Assembly (NCBI GenBank): GCA_030524745.1
Contig: JAUNGC010000034.1
Coordinates: 1 to 37,197 of the forward strand
Reading direction: 5' to 3'
Source of the DNA: Eubacteriales bacterium
GTDB taxonomy: Bacteria; Bacillota; Clostridia; Lachnospirales; Lachnospiraceae
Length of the DNA: 37,197 bases
A program made the position numbers and the translations under genes. This document shows, one piece after another, positions 1 to 8,778 of this stretch; the first letter of the stretch is position 1; each line of letters starts with the position of its first letter. Under the pieces are notes generated by a model. It saw nothing but the letters and a program-made list of their open reading frames with translations, had not been told where the DNA came from and ran no database searches.

Positions 1-34
1 CAAGGTTTTTATTATATTTTGAAACAAAAAAACA

Positions 35-53
35 GGTAGTTTTTGACACTACC
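35..53 (+). other. short hairpin upstream of the first lipoprotein gene
   Basis: GGTAGT (35-40) and ACTACC (48-53) form a 6-bp inverted repeat with a 7-nt loop, about 25 bases before the lipoprotein start. It is followed by purines rather than a T-run, so it is not a convincing terminator. It may be an mRNA-stabilising or processing hairpin between an upstream gene outside the window and the lipoprotein gene. Nothing else is recognisable in bases 1-77 apart from the purine-rich ribosome binding region. Confidence 0.35.
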
Positions 54-77
54 GAAAAAAGGAAAAGGGAAAAAAGA

Positions 78-1805
78 ATGAAGAAAAAACATGTATTAAA
101 ACGCGGAATTAGTCTTCTGACAGTAAGCGCGATGCTGGTATTGGGGAACGCCGGCTGCGGAAACAGCGCGGATGGAAATGCCGGAGCGGACAATACGGCA
201 GCCGGCGATGAGCCGGTGGAGATTACAATTTTCAAAACGGACAATCCTTCGATTGAAACTACGTGGGCATCGGTAAAGGACAGCCCCGTTGTGAAGCAGA
301 TTGAAGAAAAATGCAATGTAAAACTGAATATGGTGGGCGGCGATCACGACAAGCTTCAGGTTATGATGGCGTCCGGAGAAATTCCCGGAGATATTATATA
401 TGTGACTTCCAAGGATGACGTGCAGAATCTGATCAAGGGACAGCACATTGTGCCGCTGGATGATCTGGTAGAGGAATACGGACCTGATATTCAGGAAGTG
501 GGGAGCCGCATCCAGATTTCCAAAGACTACTACAGCAATGGCACCGGACAACTCTACACCCTGCCCTCGAATGTGGGTCTGGAAGGCCATGAATACATGA
601 TCTATCACTCCATCTATCGTGTGAGATGGGACTGGTATAAAGAGTTGGGTTATCCGGAAATCAAAAATACGGATGATATGGTTGAAGTGCTCAGTCAGAT
701 GCAGGCAAATCATCCCACGACGGATGAGGGGAAGCCGGTTTATGGAGTCAGTTGTAGCAGCGATACGTTTGGGTATTATTGCTGGACCGCTTATGCATCC
801 ACCTATGGCATTGGCGAAAGCGGAAATGTATTGTTCGACACGCATGATGTGACAAACCTGTATCCGAAATTCAGCGAAGACAGTCAGTATTGGGACGCAA
901 TGGAATATTACTATAAGGTAAACCGGGCAGGACTTTTCGATCCGGATGCATTTACCCAGACCTATGATGACTTTGCGGCAAAAATAAACGCAGGTCAGGT
1001 GATGGCTCCTGAAGCTTCCTGGCTGGTGACGCCCTTTAATCAGGCGGAATATGCAAAGGACAGCGCCAGTATCGCAGGCATTCAGGCGATTCCGGTGGAG
1101 GGAACCACGGTACACACCAATGTTGATTTAAAGTTTGGCTTTGACGGTCAGTTGATGTGCATTAACAAAAAATCCGAAAATCCTGAAAAGGCGATGGAAA
1201 TTTTAAACTATCTGTTCTCCTATGAAGGCTCCCGTCTGATCAAGAGCGGCGTGCAGGGCGAACACTGGGATATCATTGACGGTGTTGCGCAGTTTACGCC
1301 TGAAATGAGCGAACTGCTCAAAAAGGGCGGCGATGAGTTACAGAATACCGGTGTGAATTTCTTTGAATCTTTTGCCGGCTACAGCCATGGCGTAATTGAT
1401 CCGGAGGATGGAGAGCCGATGCAGCTTCAACAGGGGCAGGTCGCATTAAAGGCGCAGAATCTTCCTGTGGATGAGGATTTTAACGAGTATTACGGCTGTG
1501 AATATCCTTACCAGGCATTTGAAAAGAAGATTGAAGAAGGAACAATCAAAGACTTCTCTGATTACAATTACGAATGGAGAATGGTAATTGATATCGTGCC
1601 GGAAGAGATCAAGGTGATCGACGCCAAGATTGACGATATCGTAAACAAAGCCGTTCCGAAACTGGTTCTGGCGAAGGACGATGTAGAATTTGAAAGCGTA
1701 AAAGCGCAGATGATTGAAGATATCGACAACGCCGGATATGAAACCTCTCTGGAATGGTGGATTCCGCACCTGGAGAAGTCTTTTGAGGAAATTGAAAAAT
1801 ATTGA
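78..1805 (+). CDS. extracellular substrate-binding lipoprotein of a carbohydrate ABC transporter (LplA/YtcQ-like)
   Basis: This 575-residue protein should be tethered outside the cell and deliver a sugar or oligosaccharide to ABC permeases. It has a basic N-terminus, a hydrophobic stretch (about residues 10-26) and a lipobox-like NAGC ending at Cys27, then a Gly/Ala/Asp/Asn-rich linker (28-45). The rest has the features of long family-1 binding proteins of the LplA/YtcQ kind, which are typically about 500-580 residues. The ATG at 78 is preceded by a purine-rich GGAAAAGGG region. It heads a same-strand run with a YesM/YesN pair, a DUF4091 protein, a DUF5107 protein and a sugar kinase, which supports a glycan substrate. 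Such binding proteins normally follow two LplB/YtcP-type permease genes; these are absent here and may lie upstream of base 1. The exact substrate cannot be read from sequence. Confidence 0.9.
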   Translation: MKKKHVLKRGISLLTVSAMLVLGNAGCGNSADGNAGADNTAAGDEPVEITIFKTDNPSIETTWASVKDSPVVKQIEEKCNVKLNMVGGDHDKLQVMMASGEIPGDIIYVTSKDDVQNLIKGQHIVPLDDLVEEYGPDIQEVGSRIQISKDYYSNGTGQLYTLPSNVGLEGHEYMIYHSIYRVRWDWYKELGYPEIKNTDDMVEVLSQMQANHPTTDEGKPVYGVSCSSDTFGYYCWTAYASTYGIGESGNVLFDTHDVTNLYPKFSEDSQYWDAMEYYYKVNRAGLFDPDAFTQTYDDFAAKINAGQVMAPEASWLVTPFNQAEYAKDSASIAGIQAIPVEGTTVHTNVDLKFGFDGQLMCINKKSENPEKAMEILNYLFSYEGSRLIKSGVQGEHWDIIDGVAQFTPEMSELLKKGGDELQNTGVNFFESFAGYSHGVIDPEDGEPMQLQQGQVALKAQNLPVDEDFNEYYGCEYPYQAFEKKIEEGTIKDFSDYNYEWRMVIDIVPEEIKVIDAKIDDIVNKAVPKLVLAKDDVEFESVKAQMIEDIDNAGYETSLEWWIPHLEKSFEEIEKY

Positions 1806-1820
1806 TGATTCCCAACGGAA

Positions 1821-1845
1821 GGAAACGGCTTTACGCCGTTTTCTT
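1821..1845 (+). terminator. terminator or attenuator hairpin after the lipoprotein gene
   Basis: Bases 1821-1829 pair with 1835-1843 (core AAACGGC/GCCGTTT, plus a G-U and a G-C pair below) around a 5-nt loop, followed by a short pyrimidine tract. It lies 16 bases after the lipoprotein stop and before the DUF4091 start. A leaky terminator here would make the binding protein more abundant than the enzymes downstream, a common arrangement for ABC importers. The T-run is short, so termination would be partial. Confidence 0.55.
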
Positions 1846-1875
1846 CTGAACGTTATGGAGAAAGAGAGGAATGGA

Positions 1876-3462
1876 ATGAAGATATGGACAGAAGGTCCGC
1901 TAAACAGAGTGGAGCCGGACGGCGATATTCCGGAAAAACCAGATGACGCAAGAAGACTGGACATGGCGCGCAACAGCTACGAGTCTTATCAGATTGTGCT
2001 GCGCGGCGAAACGGATTTTGTAATATACGGAATTCGCTTTCCGGACTTTGCTGTTTCCAAAGGTACCGTTTTCGGTTATAATTTTCAGGAGACGATTGCA
2101 TTTGAAAAGGAAAGGTTTCAGGATCCGCTTTCAAATGAAGCGTCCTGTCAGGTGGAAGCCGGAAAAAATCAGAGCGTCTGGATCACGGTATATGCCGATA
2201 AAGAACTGGAGCCGGGAGACTATACCGGCAGCGTTATTGTGGAAACAGATTGCGGGGAATTTAGGACCGGGCTGGAAATCCGGGTACATTCGGCGGTACT
2301 GCCGAAGAATTCAGACGCGGCGTTTGTGACGGAATACTGGATGAATACCGTGAATTTCTGGTTCCGTTATCCTGATGCAAATCAGTTGGATTTTCTGCAT
2401 TACTATTACGGCTGTGAGAAGTACAGCGATGCCTGGTGGGATATCAACCGGGATATTGCAAAAAATATGAAGGAAAACAGGGTGAATGTGCTGTTTGTGC
2501 GCACACAGGATCTTCTTCTGGATGGCGGAAGCTGGCTGGATGATGAGGGGGTTTATCATTTTTGCTGGGAACTGTTTGACCGCTGGACCTCATTTTTTGA
2601 AGAATATGGAGATGTGAAGCTTTTTGCCGGATATCATCTGGTGGTACAGACAGAAGGCCGAAATGTCTATCTGCTGGATCGAATCGACGGGAAAATGCAG
2701 ATTGGTATTGCGCCTATTGGCAGCGGGAAGGCGGAGAACTGGATGAAGCAGTACCTGACCGCCCTGTACGCACATCTGGGAGAAAGGGGCTATCGGGACA
2801 GATGGCTGCAGCATGTGGAGGATGAGCCGGCGGAGGCGCAGTCCTGGGGCTATGGCAGGCGTATGGTAAAAAAGTATATGCCGGAAATCAAATGTATGGA
2901 TGCCATTGATAAACAGGAGCCGACAGCCGATATGCAGGATCAGATTGATCTCTGGATTCCCCGTGTGGATATCTATGAATAAAACCGGGAATTTTACGAT
3001 TATCGGGTGGCCCGGGGGGATTCCAGGTGGGTTTACAACTGCTGTGAACCGCATCATCAAAACTATATGAATAAGTTTCTCGGATGGCCGCTTATTCATC
3101 ATCGCGCATTGCCCTGGGCGTGTTTTACCAATCATTTCAGCGGGTTTTTGCACTGGGGGTATGATTTCTGGGATCCCAATGACCGGTGGTTCGGTTTGAA
3201 TCCGACTGCCAGGCTCAAGGGAGACGGCTATATTGTTTATCCTGATCCGAAAAGAAATCGCGTAAAAAACTCTGTCCGCATGATATCGACCAGAGACGGC
3301 GCGCAGGATTTTGAACTGTTAAAGCTGCTGGCGGACAAAGATCCTGTGCTGGCGTATGAAAAGAGCAGAAGAGTTGCCTCCAGATTCAATGATTTCAACT
3401 GGGAGCCTGAAAACCTGGAAAACGTAAGAAGAGAAATTCTGGAAGCGCTGGATGCTGAATAA
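1876..3462 (+). pseudogene. DUF4091 glycosidase-like protein, interrupted by an in-frame TAA
   Basis: Read through, this is a DUF4091-type protein of about 528 residues with an N-terminal beta-sandwich-like part (about 1-130) and a TIM-barrel-like catalytic part. The barrel carries an HVEDEP motif, with acidic residues of the kind expected in glycoside hydrolases, and the family's C-terminal GDGYIVYP block followed by an ARDGAQDFELL-like helix. Frame 1 stops at a TAA at 2980-2982 (codon 369, after ...DIYE). The same frame is open again from 2983 and carries NREFYDYR, CCEP and the DUF4091 C-terminus to 3462. The stop therefore splits a single gene, not two. One base change (from CAA, GAA or AAA) explains it. 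The ATG at 1876 is chosen because AGAGAGGA lies 5 bases upstream; the ATG at 1855 lacks a good site. Truncation would remove part of the barrel and probably kill activity. A sequencing error cannot be excluded. Confidence 0.85.
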
Positions 3463-3473
3463 CAGGTGAATAT

Positions 3474-5036
3474 ATGTATTCTTTGATGATTGTAGAGGAT
3501 GAACTGCTGGCAAGGCTGGCTTTGAAAAACTCCATTTCCTGGGAAAAATTCAATATTGATGAAATTTATGAGGCACAGGACGGAATGGAGGCGCTGGATA
3601 AGTATAGAAAATATGCGCCGGATATTCTGATCGTGGATATCAACATTCCGTTTATGAACGGGATCGAACTGATACAGGAAATCAGGAAGAACGATACCAG
3701 GACCAAAATTATTATTTTGAGCTGCCTGGAAGATTTTCAATATGCCAAAGCGGCGATTCAGGCAAATGTATCCCAGTATATCCTGAAGGCGTCCATGTCC
3801 ATAAAAGAGATTGAAGAAGCGGTTGAAAAGGTTTTGGCGGAAATAAAATCGGAAAAGGCCGGACCGGTTTACAGAAAGAAATACAATACGGATGAAGAAT
3901 ACAGAAACAGGGGGATTCTGCTGAGAAAACTGCTGACACAATCAGCCGCGGAAGCGAAGAAAGAGCAGGAGGTTTTCCGGATGCCTGCTTTTCTGGCTGT
4001 CTTTCAGGTACATTTTGAGATTCGCCGGGAGGGAGATCTGTCGCAGGAGTTTTTAAATAAGATGAATTTTGTCAAAAGTATCATCAGCACAACGCTCCGG
4101 GAAGAATTTCCCTGCTATGTGGTGACTTTGCCGGAAGAAATGTATGCGGTTTTAATCGAGTGCGGGAACAGAAGCGGGCAGGACGCTTATGGGGAAGTCC
4201 GCATGATTTTGGAAGGAGCAGGCCGGTTGATCGGGAAATATACGTCTGCGGAGGTGGAGATCGGCAGCAGCAGCCTTTTGGAGGAACAGTGCCGGATCGC
4301 GGAAGGATTCAGACAGGCAAAAAGGAAGCTGGCTTACTACAGTTTCGGGGAAAGCGGGCTGACGGCTGCGCCGGAGCAGGAAATGATGTCCCGACTGGAG
4401 CGGATGTGGAAGGAATGTATCCGGGAAACGACGGCGCGCCTGTCCGAAATGGGGCTTTCGGACATGGAAGAGTATGTAAAAAGCGTTCCGGCTTTTTCGG
4501 AGGATTATGCGTGTCTGCTGCAGGATTACTGGAGCATGCTGGTTAGCCGCACGGCGGTATTATATGAAAAAAGCAGGGGCTGCAGACTGGAACAGATTGT
4601 ATCGGAATATACACGGAAAATCAGAAAAACAGTCACGCTTAAGGCGGGAGAAGAACTGTACCATTCTTTCCTGTATCGGATCGGGCAGGAACACAAAGCG
4701 CAGGTTCAATATTCTCCGGCGGTGGAAAAAGCAATTGCCTTCGCGGAGAAAAATTACGGGCAGCCGATTACATTGGCGGATGCAGCGGAAGCGGTTCATG
4801 TGTCTTCTGGGTATCTGAGCACCATATTCCGGAAGGAATACGGAATTAATTATACGGAGTTTCTGATACAGCTTCGGATCGAGAAGGCGAAAATACTGCT
4901 GGCTGCCGGAAATGAGAGACTGGCGGATATAGCGGAAAAGTGCGGGTTCAACGATCACGCATACTTTACCAGAACTTTTAAAAAGCTGACAGGCATTTCC
5001 CCGAATGATTACAGAAAAAGCGTAAAGGAAAGCTGA
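3474..5036 (+). CDS. response regulator with AraC-type DNA-binding domain (YesN-like)
   Basis: This 520-residue cytoplasmic regulator has an N-terminal receiver domain (about 1-120) with the acidic pair E8/D9, phospho-acceptor Asp55 in the IVDINIPFMNG segment and a conserved Lys near 106 (YILKAS). A variable middle follows, and a C-terminal AraC-type double helix-turn-helix (about 415-515) contains the typical ending GFNDHAYFTRTFKKLTG. It starts 11 bases after the DUF4091 gene and its stop lies 1 base before the next ATG, so it is co-translated with the partner histidine kinase. Known YesN relatives activate nearby carbohydrate uptake genes when their kinase senses an extracellular sugar. Here the likely target is the promoter of this operon, which is not clearly visible within the window. 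Confidence 0.92.
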   Translation: MYSLMIVEDELLARLALKNSISWEKFNIDEIYEAQDGMEALDKYRKYAPDILIVDINIPFMNGIELIQEIRKNDTRTKIIILSCLEDFQYAKAAIQANVSQYILKASMSIKEIEEAVEKVLAEIKSEKAGPVYRKKYNTDEEYRNRGILLRKLLTQSAAEAKKEQEVFRMPAFLAVFQVHFEIRREGDLSQEFLNKMNFVKSIISTTLREEFPCYVVTLPEEMYAVLIECGNRSGQDAYGEVRMILEGAGRLIGKYTSAEVEIGSSSLLEEQCRIAEGFRQAKRKLAYYSFGESGLTAAPEQEMMSRLERMWKECIRETTARLSEMGLSDMEEYVKSVPAFSEDYACLLQDYWSMLVSRTAVLYEKSRGCRLEQIVSEYTRKIRKTVTLKAGEELYHSFLYRIGQEHKAQVQYSPAVEKAIAFAEKNYGQPITLADAAEAVHVSSGYLSTIFRKEYGINYTEFLIQLRIEKAKILLAAGNERLADIAEKCGFNDHAYFTRTFKKLTGISPNDYRKSVKES

Positions 5037-5037
5037 T

Positions 5038-6801
5038 ATGAAACTATTGAAAAGGCTGAATTTTTTTCTGATTGCGGTGTGTCTGCTGGTTTTTGCGCTG
5101 ACCACCACAATTACCGGCGCGATTTACAGAAAGGTACTCTTTGACAATACTTATCAGACGGCGCTTGGGGCTTTGAAGCAGATGGAATATAACTTTTCCG
5201 AAAAGAGAAGTGTGTTTCAGGAAACCGTGGTCAATCTGTTGTGCGGAGAATCGCTGGAAAATCTGGATGCGCAGCAGGATGTCACTTCCGTTTATGCCTA
5301 TGAGCCCATAAACGCATTCAATAAAGATGCGCTGGCTGTTATGGCTTATACGGATGAGATTTCTTCGATCCTGTATCTGAACCGGGCGGGCATCTTAATC
5401 GGCACGGACGGAAAAACCGTGTGGAGAGAAAGCGCCGGCGAAACTCTGCTTCTTATGCTGGAGGGGATAGAGCAGGGAGTCTCTTTTCAGGGCGGTTTTT
5501 CTTCGGCGCTTTTTTATGAAAATAAAGGATATCTGGGAAAGGAGCCGGAAAATTATATTTCCGTGGTGGCGCCGTATCAACCGATTCGCGGCGATCAGGG
5601 AAAAGGATATCTGATCGTCAATATCAAAGAAGCCGCGTTCCGGAGTATATTTTTTGCCGCGATGGAGGAGGACGCCGGAGACATTTATATTGTGGATTTT
5701 TCAGGCAATGTCCTGTCTTCCACGAGCGAGGAGCAGATCGGCGGCCGTTACAGGCTGGCGGATGATATGAAAAATCATGAGGATGCTTTTTATATAATCG
5801 ATGGGGAAGCCTATGTCATTTATTATGCCATGCCGGAGATGGGCTGGAGCATCGTGTGGGAAAAACCGGTGAATTCCTTTTATGAGCAGGCAAATTTGCT
5901 CCATCGGATCTTAATTTGTTTTGTGCTGTTCAGCCTGATGATTATTCTGATCAGCTACGGTATTTATGCGAAAATGCAGTTAAAGCCTCTGCATATTCTG
6001 GTGCGGGCAATGGAAGATATCGGAAAAGGGCACTATGGCATCCGGATAGAAGAAAAGGTGGACGGCGAAATCGGAAATGTGATCGAAAGCTTCAACAGAA
6101 TGTCCCGGGATATTGAAGTGCTGACCGGAGAAAATGTGCGCATCACCAACGAGAAGAGGACGCTGCAGCTTCTGGCGCTGCAGGAGCAGATGAGTCCCCA
6201 TTTTGTGCTGAACGCGCTCAATACGATCAAGTGGATGGCGATGCTGGCGAGGGAGGAAAATATCGTCAACATGGTGATCGCGCTTTCCAGGATCATACAT
6301 GCGTTTAAAAATACGAACGCGTTCGGCACGATCGGGGAAGAAATTGATTTTATCAAAAATTATATACTCGTCATGAACTACCGGTACGGAGATGTTATTC
6401 ACATGCATTATCAGGTGGATCCCCAGCTGGAACAGGTATCGATCCCGATTTTCTTCATTCAGCCGCTGGTGGAAAATTCTCTCAAGCACGGTTTCGCTTC
6501 CACGAACTGCAAAGGAGATATTTATATTGACGTGAGCCGGAAGGAAGAGCGGATTTTCATTCGGGTTTCAGACAACGGGAGCGGAATGGATCCTGAGGAA
6601 GCGGAGAAACTCAACCGGAAGCTGAAGGGGACAAATCAGATGCCTGTCTTTGAGACCGGCGGGGTCGGACTCATGAACATCGCAAAGAGGATGTGGATTT
6701 ATTATGGGGAAAAATCCGATATCCGGATCAGAAATAACGCAGAATGCGGAATCAGCGTGGAACTGACAATACCATATTCAGATGGAAAGGAAATGGAATG
6801 A
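5038..6801 (+). CDS. sensor histidine kinase (YesM-like)
   Basis: This 587-residue membrane kinase has a first membrane helix near residues 10-30, a large extracellular sensor part (about 35-280, Cache-like in layout), a second helix near 288-310, a HAMP segment, then the His_kinase and ATPase domains. The phospho-acceptor is His388 in MSPHFVLNALNTIKW. The N-box has Asn480 in VENSLKHG, the G1 box has Asp512 in DNGSGMD, and a GGVGLMNIAKR G2 box follows. Most YesM proteins have FLYN after the His; here it is FVLN. The start overlaps nothing but sits 1 base after the regulator's stop, with a ribosome site (AAAGGAAAG) inside that gene. It should sense an extracellular saccharide, or the loaded binding protein, and phosphorylate the neighbouring regulator. 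Confidence 0.93.
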   Translation: MKLLKRLNFFLIAVCLLVFALTTTITGAIYRKVLFDNTYQTALGALKQMEYNFSEKRSVFQETVVNLLCGESLENLDAQQDVTSVYAYEPINAFNKDALAVMAYTDEISSILYLNRAGILIGTDGKTVWRESAGETLLLMLEGIEQGVSFQGGFSSALFYENKGYLGKEPENYISVVAPYQPIRGDQGKGYLIVNIKEAAFRSIFFAAMEEDAGDIYIVDFSGNVLSSTSEEQIGGRYRLADDMKNHEDAFYIIDGEAYVIYYAMPEMGWSIVWEKPVNSFYEQANLLHRILICFVLFSLMIILISYGIYAKMQLKPLHILVRAMEDIGKGHYGIRIEEKVDGEIGNVIESFNRMSRDIEVLTGENVRITNEKRTLQLLALQEQMSPHFVLNALNTIKWMAMLAREENIVNMVIALSRIIHAFKNTNAFGTIGEEIDFIKNYILVMNYRYGDVIHMHYQVDPQLEQVSIPIFFIQPLVENSLKHGFASTNCKGDIYIDVSRKEERIFIRVSDNGSGMDPEEAEKLNRKLKGTNQMPVFETGGVGLMNIAKRMWIYYGEKSDIRIRNNAECGISVELTIPYSDGKEME

Positions 6802-6802
6802 A

Positions 6803-8758
6803 ATGAAAGCTTCATTAACATTTGAAACAGAGAAGATCAGAATGAGCAATCCCGGTGAAGAGGCGGCATTTCCCGACATTGTTTCAGGGCTGAACGTGCA
6901 GAATAAAGCCGTGTTTGATCTGGAAGAGAGCGACGAAATATTTGAGGGTTACGGAAAACTGAATCAGGTTTATCCGTACCGGCAATATACCTGTTATGAC
7001 AGAACCTTACAGGAAAAAGAGATCAGGACCACGATTCTGGAAAATGATTATCTGAAAGCGGTTTTTCTTCCGGAACTGGGAGGAAGGCTCTGGCGTCTGA
7101 TTGATAAGTCCACAGGTACAAATCTGCTGTATACCAACGATGTGATCCGCCCTTCCAACCTGGCGACCAGAAACGCCTGGTTCAGCGGCGGGGTGGAATG
7201 GAACGTGGGGATTATCGGACATACGCCGCTGACCATGGAGCCTCTTTTTACGGCGGTGCTGGAGGGAGAAAACAAAATTCCGGTATTGCGGATGTATGAA
7301 TTTGAAAGAATCAGAAGGGTGACTTACCAGATGGATTTCTGGCTGGAGGAGAACAGCCGCTTTTTATACTGCCGCATGAGAATCGTCAACCACACGGCGG
7401 ACATAGTGCCGATGTACTGGTGGAGTAATATGGCGGTTCCGGAATATGAGGAAGGAAGAATCCTTTTGCCTGCCGGGGAAGCGTTTACCAGCGATCGAAA
7501 CAGAGTGTTCAAGGTCAAAATACCCTATGTGAACGGGATCGATGTGTCGAAGTATAACGACATTCCGGATCAGGTTGATTATTTTTTCCACATACCGCAG
7601 GAGCAGAGAAAATACATTGTAAATCTGAACCGGGACGGTTACGGGCTCGTTCAGTTTTCCACAGACCGCCTGAGAAGCAGAAAGCTTTTCTCCTGGGGGC
7701 ATAACGCTGCCTCTGCGCGCTGGCAGGAATTTCTGACGGACCGGGCAGGCGACTATATCGAGATTCAGGCGGGGCTCGGAAAGACACAGTATGGCTGCAT
7801 ACCGATGGCGCCGCATACGGCCTGGGAATGGATGGAAATGTACGGAGCCATTCAGACGGAACCGGAACTGGTGCGGGAAGAGTATGCGGAAGCGGAACGG
7901 AAGCTGAATGCCGGGATGGAGAGGCTGTTTGAGGAATATGCGCCCCAAAAACGGTTGGAAGAGACAAAAGGCCTTGCAAAAGAAAAGGGAAACGTGATCT
8001 TGCGCGGAAGCGGGTACGGAAAGCTGGAAAACATATGCCGGAGCGCCTCCGGCGAACGCGGATTGGATCCGCATCTTGATTTTGAAAGCGCGGATGAGAG
8101 ACAGAAAGAATGGATCGATTTTATAAAGAATGGTGCATTAAATTGTCCGGATCCGAAAAGAAGGCCGGCTGATTTTACAAAAGATGATTTCTGGTTTGAA
8201 CGGCTGAAAACAGCGGCCGAAGGAAGCGGCCGGGGAAACTGGTATGTGCATTATCAGTTGGGCCTGCAGTATTTGTACAGAGGGAAAACGGAAAAAGCAA
8301 AACAGGCTTTGCTTACTTCCAGGGAACTGGAAAAAAACATATGGGCGGACCATGCGCTGGCCGTTTGCTGTATGAAGCTGGGCGATAAGGAGCGGGCAAT
8401 CGAGATCCTCGTGCGGATTATGGAAAGCTGTGACGGGGAACTGTCGATTGTGAAGGAGTGTATGCGGCTTTTTGTGCAGTTGGAAGCTTATCCGGAAATC
8501 CTGCGCCTCTACGGGATGCTCCCTGAAAAAATTGCCGGGGAAAGCAGAATTTTCTTCACTTATTTGCAGGCGCTGGCAGGAGTGGGAGAATATGAAAAAG
8601 CTTATGAACTGCTGAGCAGGGATGACGGCGTGGAAATTGATGATATGCGGGAAGGGGATGACTGTCTGGAACAGCTTTGGAACAAGCTGTGCAAGAAGCT
8701 GTTTCCGGAACGTTCCATGACAATTTTGCACAGGCTTAATTTCCGGTCGTTACCCTGA
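6803..8758 (+). CDS. DUF5107 protein with C-terminal TPR-like repeats
   Basis: The protein has about 651 residues and no signal peptide. The N-terminal half matches the DUF5107 family, with the hallmark segment LPELGGRLWRLIDK near residue 85 and an FSGGVEWN segment near 130. This fold resembles galactose-mutarotase-type sugar-binding sandwiches. The second half (about 430-640) is helical with TPR-like repeats such as NWYVHYQLGLQYLYRGKTEK. The reaction is not established; co-occurrence with glycan importers and sugar kinases suggests binding or modification of a saccharide. An in-frame ATG at 6782 would overlap the kinase gene by 20 bases but has no ribosome site. The ATG at 6803, directly after the kinase stop, has AAAGGAAATGGA upstream and is preferred. 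Confidence 0.85.
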   Translation: MKASLTFETEKIRMSNPGEEAAFPDIVSGLNVQNKAVFDLEESDEIFEGYGKLNQVYPYRQYTCYDRTLQEKEIRTTILENDYLKAVFLPELGGRLWRLIDKSTGTNLLYTNDVIRPSNLATRNAWFSGGVEWNVGIIGHTPLTMEPLFTAVLEGENKIPVLRMYEFERIRRVTYQMDFWLEENSRFLYCRMRIVNHTADIVPMYWWSNMAVPEYEEGRILLPAGEAFTSDRNRVFKVKIPYVNGIDVSKYNDIPDQVDYFFHIPQEQRKYIVNLNRDGYGLVQFSTDRLRSRKLFSWGHNAASARWQEFLTDRAGDYIEIQAGLGKTQYGCIPMAPHTAWEWMEMYGAIQTEPELVREEYAEAERKLNAGMERLFEEYAPQKRLEETKGLAKEKGNVILRGSGYGKLENICRSASGERGLDPHLDFESADERQKEWIDFIKNGALNCPDPKRRPADFTKDDFWFERLKTAAEGSGRGNWYVHYQLGLQYLYRGKTEKAKQALLTSRELEKNIWADHALAVCCMKLGDKERAIEILVRIMESCDGELSIVKECMRLFVQLEAYPEILRLYGMLPEKIAGESRIFFTYLQALAGVGEYEKAYELLSRDDGVEIDDMREGDDCLEQLWNKLCKKLFPERSMTILHRLNFRSLP

Positions 8759-8778
8759 ATGGATAGGAGGGCGTGCCG

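Noticed and set aside
2590-3153. 187-codon open frame on the minus strand across the DUF4091 stop
   Set aside because: It is antisense to clear DUF4091 coding sequence, lacks a ribosome site and has no recognisable domain; long antisense frames recur throughout these GC-biased genes.
7364-8074. 236-codon minus-strand frame inside the DUF5107 gene
   Set aside because: Shadow of the plus-strand gene's codon pattern, no start signal and no family resemblance.
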